This document shows positions 44,421 to 53,552 of a DNA stretch of 64,000 nucleotides, piece by piece. Below the pieces are notes generated by a model. It was not told where the DNA came from, ran no database searches, and saw only the letters and a program-made list of their open reading frames with translations. The stretch covers positions 345,499-409,498 of the forward strand of contig NZ_KB902691.1 of NCBI RefSeq assembly GCF_000379605.1. Reading direction: 5' to 3'. This DNA is from Rhizobium giardinii bv. giardinii H152 (lineage in GTDB: Bacteria; Pseudomonadota; Alphaproteobacteria; Rhizobiales; Rhizobiaceae). A program made the translations under genes and the position numbers. Numbering within the stretch: the stretch's first letter is position 1; each line of letters opens with the position of its first letter.

Positions 44421-45899
44421 TCAGATTGTAGCCAATTCCATGACCGAGACATCATTCGCCTGCTCGCGATCCAGGATGCCAGCCTGCTTGCCCTGCGCAA
44501 GGACGAGTATCCGGTTCGAAACACCGAGCACCTCTTCCAGATCGGAACTGACGACGATGACCGCGACTCCCTTTTTCGCGAGGCCGACGATGATATCGTA
44601 GATGCCGGCTCGAGCGCCGACGTCGATGCCTCGGGTCGGCTCATCGAGCACGACAACCTTCGGATCGCGCATGAGCCACTTGGCGATCACGATCTTCTGC
44701 TGGTTTCCGCCCGAGAGGTCCGATGCCAGCTGCTCGCCGCGTCCCTTGATACCAAAGGTCGAGATGGCTTTCCTGGCGAGGTCGCGTTTCATGGACGGAG
44801 TAATCCACCGCCCGCCGAAGCGATCGAGGTTGGCATAGACAAGGTTTTCGCCGATGCGATGACTGACGACCAGGCCTTGAAGCTTTCGGTCTTCGGGGAC
44901 CATGACAATGCCCTTCGCAATGGCATCGGCCGGGCTGCGGAGCGTCAGCCCCTCTCCGTTGAGGCGCACCGTGCCGGACCTGACCGGATCGGCACCGGCG
45001 ATTGCACGGACCAATTCCGTACGACCGGCTCCCACGAGCCCTGCAATGCCGAGAATCTCGCCAGCCCGAACCTCGAAGGTGACATCGCGAAACGTGCCAT
45101 CTGCAGCCGTCAGCCCGTCGACCTCCAGCACGGGCTGCTGCCGAGGAACCGGCAATGCCGGGAACAATCTGTCGAGCGGCCGTCCAACCATGCTTTCGAC
45201 GATCGTGCGAACTGGTGTCGCGCTGTCTGCGAATTCCTGGACGCGCTCGCCATCCCGCAGGACGACGACGCGGTCCGTGATCTGTTTGATTTCCTCCATC
45301 CGGTGCGAGATGTAAATGATCCCGACACCCTCGGAACGCAGCTTTCGAACCTGCTCGAAAAGCGCCTCGGTTTCCGCGCCACCGAGTGCGGCGGTAGGTT
45401 CGTCGAGGATCAACAGCTTCGCGTCGAGCGCCAGGGCCTTGGCAATCTCGATGAGCTGCTGGTTGGCGGTCGATAGTCCCGCAACCTTTCGCGTCGCGGG
45501 AACATGCAGGTTCAAGCGAGAGAGCTGCTCCTGCGCTCGTTTGATCATTTCTGCGCGATCGACAACGCCGTTCTTCATTGGCCAGCGCCCGATGAAGACG
45601 TTTTCCGCGATCGTCAATTCCGGCAGCAGTTGAAGCTCCTGATGGATGAGGACAACGCCCTTGTCGATCGCCTCGCGCGGGGAGGCAGGGGCATAAGGCT
45701 GCCCCTGCCATGTCATGGTGCCTTCGGAAGGGGTGCGGGATCCGGCAATGATACCCGACAAGGTGGACTTGCCGGCACCGTTCTCGCCAAGCAACGCGAC
45801 GACCTCTCCGGGATAAACGTCGAGGCTAACGTTCTTAAGCACCTCCAGCGGGCCATAGCGCTTGGAGATACCCCTGAGTGAGAGAACCGGATCAGTCAT
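44421..45899 (-). CDS. Sugar ABC transporter ATP-binding protein (RbsA/XylG-like)
   Basis: 492-aa ATPase with two ABC domains, as in RbsA/MglA. The first has GENGAGKSTLSGII, STANQQLIEIAKALALDAKL and LLILDEPTAALGG. The second has IAGLVGAGRTELVRAIAGAD, LSGGNQQKIVIAKWLMRDPK and VVVLDEPTRGIDVGA; its P-loop (GLVGAGRTE) lacks the usual lysine, normal for the second half in this family. It lies 22 bp after the binding-protein gene. It imports the sugar or polyol handled by the cluster. Confidence 0.94.
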   Translation of the reverse strand: MTDPVLSLRGISKRYGPLEVLKNVSLDVYPGEVVALLGENGAGKSTLSGIIAGSRTPSEGTMTWQGQPYAPASPREAIDKGVVLIHQELQLLPELTIAENVFIGRWPMKNGVVDRAEMIKRAQEQLSRLNLHVPATRKVAGLSTANQQLIEIAKALALDAKLLILDEPTAALGGAETEALFEQVRKLRSEGVGIIYISHRMEEIKQITDRVVVLRDGERVQEFADSATPVRTIVESMVGRPLDRLFPALPVPRQQPVLEVDGLTAADGTFRDVTFEVRAGEILGIAGLVGAGRTELVRAIAGADPVRSGTVRLNGEGLTLRSPADAIAKGIVMVPEDRKLQGLVVSHRIGENLVYANLDRFGGRWITPSMKRDLARKAISTFGIKGRGEQLASDLSGGNQQKIVIAKWLMRDPKVVVLDEPTRGIDVGARAGIYDIIVGLAKKGVAVIVVSSDLEEVLGVSNRILVLAQGKQAGILDREQANDVSVMELATI

Positions 45900-45921
45900 G
45901 GCGCCGCTCCTTTCGCTAACC

Positions 45922-46851
45922 TTACGGATGGTTGGCGATGAACCCGTCTACGTTGTCCTTGGTGGTAAGCGTCGCATCCATCAACTGTACAGGCTCGACC
46001 TTCTCGCCAGCGACGATCTTGACTGCCATATCGACGGCCGTGCGGCCCATCTTCTGGGTCTGCTGCGTCGCGGTCACATCGAAGACCCCATCCTTGAGAG
46101 CTTCGAGAGCCGCGGTGTCGCCATCGAAGCCGCCAACGACGATCTTCTGCGACGGGTTGCCGACCTTGATCGCCTGGGCGGCACCCAATGCGAGGCCGTC
46201 GGCCTGGGCAAAGACAATGGAGACATCCGGGTTTGCCTGGAGCATGTTCTGCATGATCTGGAAGCCCTCATCCTGGCTCCACATGTTGGACCACTGTTCG
46301 GCGACGACCTTGACGCCGGGATTGGCATTCACAGCGTCCATGCAGCCCTTCGTGCGATCGACTTCCGGCGTCGTGCCCTTCTGGCCATGGATGATGACCA
46401 TATTGCCCTTGCCGCCGGCCTTCTCGATGATGTGCTTGCAAACGGCATTGGCCGAAGCAACCGAGTCCGTTGCGAGGAAGGTGTCGCCCGGGGCACCGTC
46501 GGCGTTACGGTCGACGTTGATGACCGGGACATCCGATTGATGAGCAAGCTTTACCGGGACGGAAGCAGCCGCGGCACCCGCCGGGATGTAGATGAGCGCG
46601 TCAATGTCCTGCGTGAGAAGATCCTGGATCTGGTTCACCTGCGTCGGGCCGTCACCCTTGGCATCAACGGTGATGACTTCAATTCCGCGAGTCTTGGCTT
46701 CGGCCTCGACGGCTTGCTTGATCTGGTTGAAGAAGTTTGCCTGAAGGTTTGCTACGGCCAGGCCGAGCTTTTTGACTTCCTGAGCCTGCGCCGAACCGAA
46801 AGAGAGGGCCAGGGCGGCAGCCGAGGTCAGAAGAATGCGGGAAATTTTCAT
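45922..46851 (-). CDS. Sugar ABC transporter substrate-binding protein (RbsB-like)
   Basis: 309-aa periplasmic binding protein of the ribose/galactose type (Peripla_BP_4). The signal peptide is MKISRILLTSAAALALSFGS with cleavage at AQA. Motifs: KLGLAVANLQANFFNQIKQA, IQDLLTQDIDALIYIPAGAA, VPVINVDRNADGAPGD and IVVGGFDGDTAALEALKDG. ATG 46851 has GGAGGAAC upstream. The ligand is predicted to be a pentose, pentitol or tetritol, from the cluster, not from residues. Confidence 0.93.
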   Translation of the reverse strand: MKISRILLTSAAALALSFGSAQAQEVKKLGLAVANLQANFFNQIKQAVEAEAKTRGIEVITVDAKGDGPTQVNQIQDLLTQDIDALIYIPAGAAAASVPVKLAHQSDVPVINVDRNADGAPGDTFLATDSVASANAVCKHIIEKAGGKGNMVIIHGQKGTTPEVDRTKGCMDAVNANPGVKVVAEQWSNMWSQDEGFQIMQNMLQANPDVSIVFAQADGLALGAAQAIKVGNPSQKIVVGGFDGDTAALEALKDGVFDVTATQQTQKMGRTAVDMAVKIVAGEKVEPVQLMDATLTTKDNVDGFIANHP

Positions 46852-46964
46852 AAGTTCCTCCATATTTAACCTGCCCTCGGTTACGTCCTCCGTCCTCGGG
46901 CTTCACATCCCCTCCATTTGCTGAAGAGGAATTCTTCTCTAGCCGGCCCAATGCGCGGCCAACC

Positions 46965-47945
46965 TCATGCTTTCTTTCGGCGGAGCGTCTCGGCGCCAAC
47001 GGCAAGGACGATGACGACACCAATGATGACCTGCTGCAGAAAGGGTGAGACGTTGAGCAGATTCAGGCCGTTGCGCAGAACGCCGATGATGAGCACGCCG
47101 ATGAGCGTTCCGCCAATGCCTCCAGCGCCGCCGGAAAGCGAGGTGCCGCCGATCACGACCGCTGCGATCGTATCGAGTTCGTAGCCAAAACCGCTCGAAG
47201 GCTGAACGGCATCAAGGCGTGCCGCGAGCACGATCCCGGCCAGGCCCGCCAGCACGGCACACAGGACATACACGCCGATCGTCACAAGGCCGACATTGAT
47301 GCCGGCAAGCCGGGCCACCTCGGGATTTCCACCCACCGCGTAGAGCATCCGGCCTTCGGAACGGTATTTCAGGAAAAGCCAGGCAAGGACGACGATGGCC
47401 AGCATCAGGAAAACGGTTGCGGTCAAGACACCGAAATGACGGTCGATCGCAAGCATCGTGAACCAATCGGGAAAGCCGACGATCTGCTGGCCATCGGTGA
47501 TCATATTGGCAACACCGCGCGCCACCGACATCATCGCAAGCGTGGCGATGAACGCCGGAACGCGCAAGCGCGTCACCAACACCCCGACAATCAAGCCGCT
47601 CACTGCAGAGACCAGAAGAGCCAGGGGGATGGCGACTGCCATTGGCAGGCCCGCGATATTGCCGAGCCACCCCATGATCATCATCGACAAGGCGAGAACC
47701 GAGCCGACCGACAGGTCGATGCCCCCGATGAGAATGACGAAGGTCATGCCCACCGACATGACCCCGAGAACGGTGATCTGATCGAGAATATTCAACGCGT
47801 TGCGAACGGAAAGGAATCTATCGGTCGCGACACTCAGGAAGACGCTGAGCATCAGCAATCCAATCAGCGGACCTGTGGCTCCACTCAGCCATCCGAGCAA
47901 ATTCCTGGACTGCCGACCCTGTTCATTGACGTCTAGTGCGGACAT
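46965..47945 (-). CDS. Sugar ABC transporter permease (RbsC-like)
   Basis: 326-aa inner-membrane permease (BPD_transp_2). Multiple hydrophobic segments include ATGPLIGLLMLSVFLSVATD, SVGMTFVILIGGIDLSVGSV and the late GGIGGTLIGVLIIGVLRNGL, ending RRKKA. ATG 47945 follows GTGGGAGGGAAA. It is the first gene of the minus-strand operon and divergent from the transketolase genes. Confidence 0.93.
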   Translation of the reverse strand: MSALDVNEQGRQSRNLLGWLSGATGPLIGLLMLSVFLSVATDRFLSVRNALNILDQITVLGVMSVGMTFVILIGGIDLSVGSVLALSMMIMGWLGNIAGLPMAVAIPLALLVSAVSGLIVGVLVTRLRVPAFIATLAMMSVARGVANMITDGQQIVGFPDWFTMLAIDRHFGVLTATVFLMLAIVVLAWLFLKYRSEGRMLYAVGGNPEVARLAGINVGLVTIGVYVLCAVLAGLAGIVLAARLDAVQPSSGFGYELDTIAAVVIGGTSLSGGAGGIGGTLIGVLIIGVLRNGLNLLNVSPFLQQVIIGVVIVLAVGAETLRRKKA

Positions 47946-48170
47946 TTTCCCTCCCACCCGTACGCTTTCTTCAGGTCGATTTACTTTAATGCGCATATTT
48001 ATTCACTATCGCTCGAAAATGCATTAGCAACTCCTATACGGCGTGTCAATAGAGACGTCATGGCTCTGGGGTCCCATCGCGGTCCCGAAAAAACGACCGA
48101 ATGGGCTTGACTAGGCCTCACTTTGTGCAAATATATCTATATATGAATATTTATTCTACAGGGAAGCATC
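47946..48170. promoter_or_regulatory. Divergent control region of the polyol cluster with repeated ATATTTATTC
   Basis: 225 bp between the permease start (47945) and the transketolase start (48171). ATATTTATTC occurs at 47995-48004 and 48147-48156, and the right half is AT-rich (AAATATATCTATATATG, 48130-48145). These are candidate binding sites for the SorC regulator encoded at 51497 and for promoters in both directions. Confidence 0.5.
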
Positions 48171-48980
48171 ATGCAAACGAAGGAACTCGAGCGCGTCGCG
48201 CGTCAAATACGTCGGCGCGATCTGCAAGCGGTCTATGACGCTGGTGCCGGTCACATTGGCGGCGAGATGTCGGCCATCGATATCCTCGCGGCTCTCTATT
48301 TCCGTGTGTTGAAAGTGTATCCCGACGAGCCGAGGCGTGCGGATCGTGATCGGTTCATCCTGTCGAAGGGACACACCGCCTGTGCGCTGTACATCACGTT
48401 GGCGAAGCGCGGGTTTTTTCCTGAAGAGGAGATTTCAACGTTCCTGCAGCCGCATTCGCGGCTGAACGGCCATCCTAACTGCAACAAGGTGCCGGGCGTT
48501 GAAACGAACACGGGGCCCTTGGGCCACGGTCTTCCCGTTGCCGTGGGCATTGCAACCGCTGGCAAGCTCACCTCGGCCGACTACCATACCTACGTCATGA
48601 CCGGCGACGGCGAAATGCAAGAAGGATCAAACTGGGAAGCCATCATGGCCGCCTCGCAATTCGGCCTTGGCAATCTCACCCTGATCATCGATCACAACCG
48701 CTTCCAGCAGGGCGCAGCGCTGGCCGACACCAATGATGTCGCGCCGCTGCGACCGAAGCTTGAAGCCTTCGGTTGGGATGTCACTGAGATCAACGGCAAT
48801 GAGATGGCGGAAATTGTTCCCGCCCTCGAACATCGCGGCTCGCGACCCCATTGCATCGTCGCCCACACCAACAAGGGCCACGGCATCTCGTTCATGCAGG
48901 ACCGTGTCGACTGGCACCACAAGGTGCCCAACAGGGAACAGTACGAACAGGCGGTCGCAGAACTGTCGGAGGCACTTTAA
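48171..48980 (+). CDS. Transketolase N-terminal subunit
   Basis: 269-aa ThDP-binding half of a two-polypeptide transketolase. The catalytic/ThDP segments are RFILSKGHTACALYITLAKR, TGPLGHGLPVAVGIATA and the ThDP motif TGDGEMQEGSNWEAIMAASQ (GDG at 145-147) with IIDHNRFQQG. The family reaction moves a two-carbon ketol unit between a ketose phosphate and an aldose. The stop overlaps the start of the C-terminal subunit gene (TAATG). AGGGAAGC precedes the start. Split transketolases of this kind occur in several polyol or rare-sugar clusters, including the apulose-4-phosphate type. Confidence 0.93.
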   Translation: MQTKELERVARQIRRRDLQAVYDAGAGHIGGEMSAIDILAALYFRVLKVYPDEPRRADRDRFILSKGHTACALYITLAKRGFFPEEEISTFLQPHSRLNGHPNCNKVPGVETNTGPLGHGLPVAVGIATAGKLTSADYHTYVMTGDGEMQEGSNWEAIMAASQFGLGNLTLIIDHNRFQQGAALADTNDVAPLRPKLEAFGWDVTEINGNEMAEIVPALEHRGSRPHCIVAHTNKGHGISFMQDRVDWHHKVPNREQYEQAVAELSEAL

Positions 48981-49936
48981 TGGATGCGCCCAACATGAAT
49001 GCCAACCTCTATGACTGCCGCGATGCCTTTGCCGCAACGCTCGAGACGCTGGCCGCCGGCGAACAGACGATCGTCGCGGTCTGCAACGACTCGGTTGGCT
49101 CATCCAAACTTGGCGGGTTCAAAGCGAAATTTCCCGGGCGTCTCGTCAATGTCGGCATTGCCGAGCAAAACATGGTCGGCGTCGGTGCCGGGCTTGCCAA
49201 TGGCGGGCGAATTCCCTTCGTCTGCGGGGCGTCGTGCTTCCTGACCGGCCGTGCCCTGGAGCAGATCAAGGCCGATATTTCCTACTCGAACGCGAATGTT
49301 AAGCTCATCGGTATTTCGTCCGGCATGGCCTATGGCGAGCTTGGTCCGACGCATCATTCGATCGAGGACTTTGCCTGGACGCGCGTTCTGCCGAACCTGC
49401 CGGTCATTGCTCCTTGTGATCGCAGCGAAACCGCGGCCGCCGTCAGGTGGGCCGCCAGCTATGCCGGTCCGTGCTTCCTTCGGCTGTCGCGCGTGGGCGT
49501 ACCGGATCTTCTACCGGAGGATCACACCTTCGAACTCGGCCGGGCAAACCTGCTCCGTGACGGTACCGACGTGACCCTGATCGCAAATGGCACGCTGACC
49601 CATCGCATGGTAAAGGCCGCCGAAATCCTTGCAAAACAAGGCGTCAATGCGAGAGTTCTCAACATGGCGACGGTTCGTCCGATCGACGAGAAGGCGATCA
49701 TAGCCGCCGCCATGGAAACAGGTGCGATCGTCACGGCCGAAGAGCATTCGATTTATGGCGGGCTTGGCTCGGCCGTCGCCGAGGTGGTGGTGGAAAACGC
49801 ACCCGTCCCGATGAAGCGTTTGGGCGTTCCTGGAATATATGCCCCCACGGGCTCGGCCGAATTCCTTCTGGACGAACTTGGCATGGCCCCTAGTGCTATA
49901 GCCGAAGCGGCTTTGGCCTTGATCAAGCGGAAGTGA
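48980..49936 (+). CDS. Transketolase C-terminal subunit
   Basis: 318-aa pyrimidine-binding and C-terminal half of the split transketolase. It has RLVNVGIAEQNMVGVGAGLA, whose Glu is the ThDP-activating residue, VKLIGISSGMAYGELGPTHH, RLSRVGVPDLLPED and the late IVTAEEHSIYGGLGSAVAEV. ATG 48980 sits in the stop of the previous gene (TAATG) with CGGAGG 7 nt upstream, so the two subunits are made in equal amounts. Confidence 0.93.
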   Translation: MDAPNMNANLYDCRDAFAATLETLAAGEQTIVAVCNDSVGSSKLGGFKAKFPGRLVNVGIAEQNMVGVGAGLANGGRIPFVCGASCFLTGRALEQIKADISYSNANVKLIGISSGMAYGELGPTHHSIEDFAWTRVLPNLPVIAPCDRSETAAAVRWAASYAGPCFLRLSRVGVPDLLPEDHTFELGRANLLRDGTDVTLIANGTLTHRMVKAAEILAKQGVNARVLNMATVRPIDEKAIIAAAMETGAIVTAEEHSIYGGLGSAVAEVVVENAPVPMKRLGVPGIYAPTGSAEFLLDELGMAPSAIAEAALALIKRK

Positions 49937-50005
49937 CCGCAGCACGCCAGTCGCTGTCACCGGGGCGTCCGTTGAACACCCCGGTCGATTTGGAGGAGAC
50001 AATTC

Positions 50006-51475
50006 ATGCGTGCCATCCTGGCGATCGATCAGGGAACGACCAACTCCAAGGCGATCCTCGTGTCCGAAGCCGGCGCGTTGATTTCGCGCGGCTCTGCCCC
50101 GGTCGGAATAAGATACCCTCGACCAGGCTGGGTTGAGCAGGACCCCAATCGGATATGGCAGTCCGTTTGCGAGGCTGTAGGCACGTGCATCGACGCCGCA
50201 CCTCGGGTTACGATCGAAGCGGTGGCGATTTCCAATCAACGGGAATCCGTGACGATCTGGGACGGCAGGACGGGGGAAGCGCTGGGACCTGTCGTCAGTT
50301 GGCAATGCCGCCGCACCGCCCCGGACTGCGCGGCGCTGATCGACCGTGGGCACTCGCAACGGATCCAGGAACTGACCGGCCTTCCTGTCGACCCGATGTT
50401 TCCAGGCTCGAAAGTGAAATGGCTGCTGGAGCGAGCCCCAAAGGGGCGATCGGTTCGCATCGGTACCGTTGACAGCTGGCTGATCCATCGCTTGTCCAGC
50501 GGCAAGCAGCACGTGTGCGATGCTTCCAACGCCGCGCGCAGCCAGCTCTTCGACCTCAAGTCACAACGGTGGAGCGACGAGCTTTGCGCGCTGTTTGGCG
50601 TCAGCATGGACGTGCTGCCGGAAGTACTGGACAGTTCAGGGCAGTTTGGAACGACGACCGGCGCGCTTCCTGGCGTGCCGGACGGCACACCCATCGGCGC
50701 TGCGATCGGTGACAGCCATGCAGCGCTCTTTGGCCATGGTGCTTACAAGGCAGGGGATGGCAAGGTGACGTTCGGGACGGGTTCGTCCGTGATGGCCACA
50801 CTCCCCCGCTTTATCGCCCCTGACAACGGGATCACGACGACTGTTGCCTGGCGCATAGCAGGCACCCCGACCTTTGCCTTCGAAGGCAATATCCTTGTCT
50901 CTGCGGCCAGCCTGCCATGGATGGCCGAGGTGCTTGGACTGCCCGACGTCGGCGCTCTGGTTGAGCTGGCTGCAACGGCCGAACCCGGCGGCCCCGGCTT
51001 CGTGCCGGCGTTTGTCGGCCTCGGTGCCCCCCACTGGAATTCGGATGCGCGCGCACTGTTCTCGCAGATCAGCTTCAACACCACCCGGGCGCAGATGGCG
51101 AGAGCGGTCACGGACTCCATCGCACTTCAGGTTCATGACGTCTTTTCCGCAATGCAGCGCCAAACCGGCGGAACCATGGGATCCCTGTATGTCGATGGCG
51201 GCCCGAGCCAGAATACGTTCCTGATGCAGTGCGTGGCCGACCTCCTGGCGCACCCGATCATCCAATGTGCCGCCCCGGAGGCTTCCGCGCTCGGCGCGGC
51301 CTACCTTGCTGGATTGTCGTCGGGCATGTGGCCCGACCTTGAGACGGTTGCCCGCCTGCCCCGGCACAATACCGTAATACGACCGCAGGCGAGCGACAAC
51401 GCCGAAAGGCTTAAAACGTGGAGTGATGCAATTGCACGCTCGACGTTCGAGCCACCGCCCGCTATTGGTGAATAA
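50006..51475 (+). CDS. FGGY-family carbohydrate kinase
   Basis: 489-aa sugar kinase. The N-terminal ATPase motif is LAIDQGTTNSKAILVS, with VEQDPNRIWQSV, SVVTF-like KVTFGTGSSVMATLP and the late GGPSQNTFLMQCVADLL, SALGAAYLAGL. The overall shape is closer to glycerol/erythritol-type kinases than to AraB. It probably phosphorylates the ketose formed by the SDRs, giving the substrate of the split transketolase. It comes 69 bp after the transketolase gene. Confidence 0.9.
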   Translation: MRAILAIDQGTTNSKAILVSEAGALISRGSAPVGIRYPRPGWVEQDPNRIWQSVCEAVGTCIDAAPRVTIEAVAISNQRESVTIWDGRTGEALGPVVSWQCRRTAPDCAALIDRGHSQRIQELTGLPVDPMFPGSKVKWLLERAPKGRSVRIGTVDSWLIHRLSSGKQHVCDASNAARSQLFDLKSQRWSDELCALFGVSMDVLPEVLDSSGQFGTTTGALPGVPDGTPIGAAIGDSHAALFGHGAYKAGDGKVTFGTGSSVMATLPRFIAPDNGITTTVAWRIAGTPTFAFEGNILVSAASLPWMAEVLGLPDVGALVELAATAEPGGPGFVPAFVGLGAPHWNSDARALFSQISFNTTRAQMARAVTDSIALQVHDVFSAMQRQTGGTMGSLYVDGGPSQNTFLMQCVADLLAHPIIQCAAPEASALGAAYLAGLSSGMWPDLETVARLPRHNTVIRPQASDNAERLKTWSDAIARSTFEPPPAIGE

Positions 51476-51496
51476 AAATTCACCGCTGGGGAGAAC

Positions 51497-52456
51497 ATGG
51501 GACGCATCAACGAACTTCGTCTGATTTCTCGCGTGGCGCAGATGTACCACCTCGAGCATAAGCGGCAGGCTGATATCGCCCAGCATCTGCGGCTGTCGCA
51601 GGCAACCGTGTCGCGCATGCTCAAGCGTGCCGAAGCCGAGGACATCGTTCGCACCAGCGTTATCCCGCCTGTCGGCACCTACACCGAGCTTGAGGGCGCT
51701 CTTCGCCAGCGCTTTAACCTGCCCGAAGCGATCGTCGTGGAATGTTCGGAGGATCGCGATGGGGCGATCATGGCGCGGATCGGCGAGGCTGCCGCGCACC
51801 TCCTCGAGGTCACACTGTCGCAAGGCGAAACCATAGGGGTTTCGAGCTGGAGCCAGACCATCTTCAAGATGGTGGAGAATATTCATCCGCAGAAGAGCGC
51901 ACAGGCAAGATACATCGTACAAACGCTGGGCGGCATGGGGGATCCCTCCGTTCAGACACATGCGACGCAGCTCACAACGCGATTGGCACGGCTGACAGGT
52001 GCCGAGCCGAAGCTTTTGCCCGTTCAAGGCGTAACGAGCTCAAGGGAAGCCAAGCTTCTCATGATGGCCGATCCGTTCGTTCGCGAAACCATTGATTTAT
52101 TTGGCGCCATCAGTCTCGCCATCGTTGGCATCGGTGCCGTCGAGCCGTCCGAGCTTCTGGCGCGCTCAGGCAATATTTTTTCCTCGCGCGAACTTGCCGA
52201 TCTCGCCGATGCCGGAGCGGTCGGCGATATCTCGCTTCGTTTCTTTGACGGCAAGGGCAAAGCCGTGAAGACGCCGCTCGACGAACGCGTGATCGGAATT
52301 TCATTGGATGAACTCGCAAAGGTCGACCGGGTTATTGCCCTGGCCGGCGGCGAGAAGAAGACGGCCGCAATTGCCGGCGCCCTGCGCACTGGCGTGATTG
52401 ACACCCTTGTCACCGACAAATTCACGGCTCAGCGCCTTGTCGAGCTTCCGCTCTGA
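51497..52456 (+). CDS. SorC/DeoR-type sugar-binding transcriptional regulator
   Basis: 319-aa SorC-family regulator. The N-terminal HTH is KRQADIAQHLRLSQATVSRM. A sugar-binding domain (about 60-315) has ETIGVSSWSQTIFKMVENIH, GGMGDPSVQTHATQLTTRLA and the C-terminal ALRTGVIDTLVTDKFTAQRL. It lies 21 bp after the kinase gene and probably controls the whole cluster through the 47946-48170 region, with a phosphorylated sugar as effector. Its stop directly abuts a fragment of another kinase gene on the opposite strand. Confidence 0.9.
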   Translation: MGRINELRLISRVAQMYHLEHKRQADIAQHLRLSQATVSRMLKRAEAEDIVRTSVIPPVGTYTELEGALRQRFNLPEAIVVECSEDRDGAIMARIGEAAAHLLEVTLSQGETIGVSSWSQTIFKMVENIHPQKSAQARYIVQTLGGMGDPSVQTHATQLTTRLARLTGAEPKLLPVQGVTSSREAKLLMMADPFVRETIDLFGAISLAIVGIGAVEPSELLARSGNIFSSRELADLADAGAVGDISLRFFDGKGKAVKTPLDERVIGISLDELAKVDRVIALAGGEKKTAAIAGALRTGVIDTLVTDKFTAQRLVELPL

Positions 52457-52603
52457 ACGGGCGAGCGAGATGTCATGCTTGCCAAAGGCCAGCACCCGGC
52501 CGGTGAGATCGAAAAGGCCGGCTCTTGCGCTTCCTGTACCGACATCGACGCCGACAAGATAGCGTTCGCCGCCTGCGAGGCGTGCGAAGGAAGTGTTGCT
52601 CAT
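52457..52603 (-). pseudogene. 5' fragment of an FGGY carbohydrate kinase
   Basis: Starting at ATG 52603 the minus strand encodes MSNTSFARLAGGERYLVGVD then VGTGSARAGLFDLTGRVLAF, a typical ribulokinase-like FGGY N-terminus. Homology stops after GKHDISL, at the point where the SorC gene ends; the open frame continues as antisense of SorC without meaning. The fragment (about 48 residues) is a leftover of a different kinase gene cut by rearrangement. Confidence 0.75.
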
Positions 52604-52665
52604 GATTTTGCCACCTGCATCAGGAATGGTTTGGCGCGCGGCGTCATGCCGTCCGCCCTTCTCGC

Positions 52666-52776
52666 CTCAGAGATCGACGCTGTTCGAAAGGATCGCCAGA
52701 TCGCGAAGCCGGAAAGCATGTTCAAGGGCGTTCACGATGGAGGCGCTGGAGGATACCGCGCCGAGCGCGTGCCATG
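52666..52776 (-). pseudogene. Short coding remnant, 3' end of an unidentified gene
   Basis: On the minus strand an in-frame stretch with protein-like composition (LGAVSSSASIVNALEHAFRL, RDLAILSNSVDL) ends in TGA at 52668-52666, shortly before the FGGY fragment. A stop codon cuts it off upstream. It may be the 3' end of the gene that preceded the lost kinase. I do not recognise the family. Confidence 0.35.
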
Positions 52777-52799
52777 GCTATCCTCGGATTTGACAGTGT

Positions 52800-53552
52800 G
52801 ACTGGCGGTTGATGAAAGCTCGTTATTTTTTCTTTAGATTGCAATTTGCCATTGCAGAATAGAAAAAATCGAGATAAACATATGACGGTATAAAATGCCT
52901 TCAACATAATAATCACGTCTTTCATGTAAATTAAGACTAGCTAAAATTCGTGAATGAAGACTATCAATTCAAACACCTGTGGCGCATCATCCCGATTTAT
53001 GATCGAGTAGAACTATAATATACGAGACGATTCTGAGCATATAAGCCACCGTGACTATATCATTAAAATTATACTTAAATTTCGAACCTCCTGCCGCGAG
53101 AGATAACGTCGCGGCATAATGCAAGCGACGGTCTTGTTTAGACAATTGTGACGTCCTGGCTGGTGACGTTGTGTGCAGCATTGTCAGTGATACCCGCTCC
53201 GATTGCGCAGGAGAGATCGGGGTCTGGTTCCAGGATGCCACGGAAAAAACGAAAGGCGGGGTCATCCCGCACCGTCACCCGATCTGTGCCCGAACTTAAC
53301 CATTGGCCGAGGGTTTCGTGGGGAGTCGTCAGCCGTAGGGAGGCTGCCCGCTATCGTCTCGATGGAACCCGGTATCGTCTCGATGGAAATGGTCGCGACC
53401 GGATGTCGTCGGTTTCATCTACCGCAAAGCCATCTGACGCAAAACGATAAATGCGCTCCTGGAAAGTATCAAAAGGCGCAGCGGCGCCCATTCGGCAGCA
53501 CTATTTTTCCATCTGGTCGCCGGCACGTCCCAGCCGATTTTGGAGTGAGCCA
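52800..53552. other. AT-rich spacer and promoter region before the GH15 block
   Basis: About 750 bp without a convincing gene. 52800-53130 is clearly AT-rich compared with the rest of the window, suggesting foreign or degraded DNA. 53130-53552 is GC-richer and contains the promoter area of the glucoamylase gene and a tandem 16-bp repeat. A plus-strand open frame at 53148-53450 has no normal start or recognisable content. Confidence 0.5.
53352..53388. repeat. Tandem repeat TATCGTCTCGATGGAA, two copies, 21-bp period
   Basis: The 16-mer occurs at 53352-53367 and 53373-53388. A period of two helical turns and the position about 165 bp upstream of the GH15 start codon suggest an operator or activator site. 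Confidence 0.6.

Noticed and set aside
53148..53450. 100-codon open frame with a duplicated RYRLDG segment
   Set aside because: The duplication is simply the DNA tandem repeat; no proper start or ribosome site and no homology recognised.
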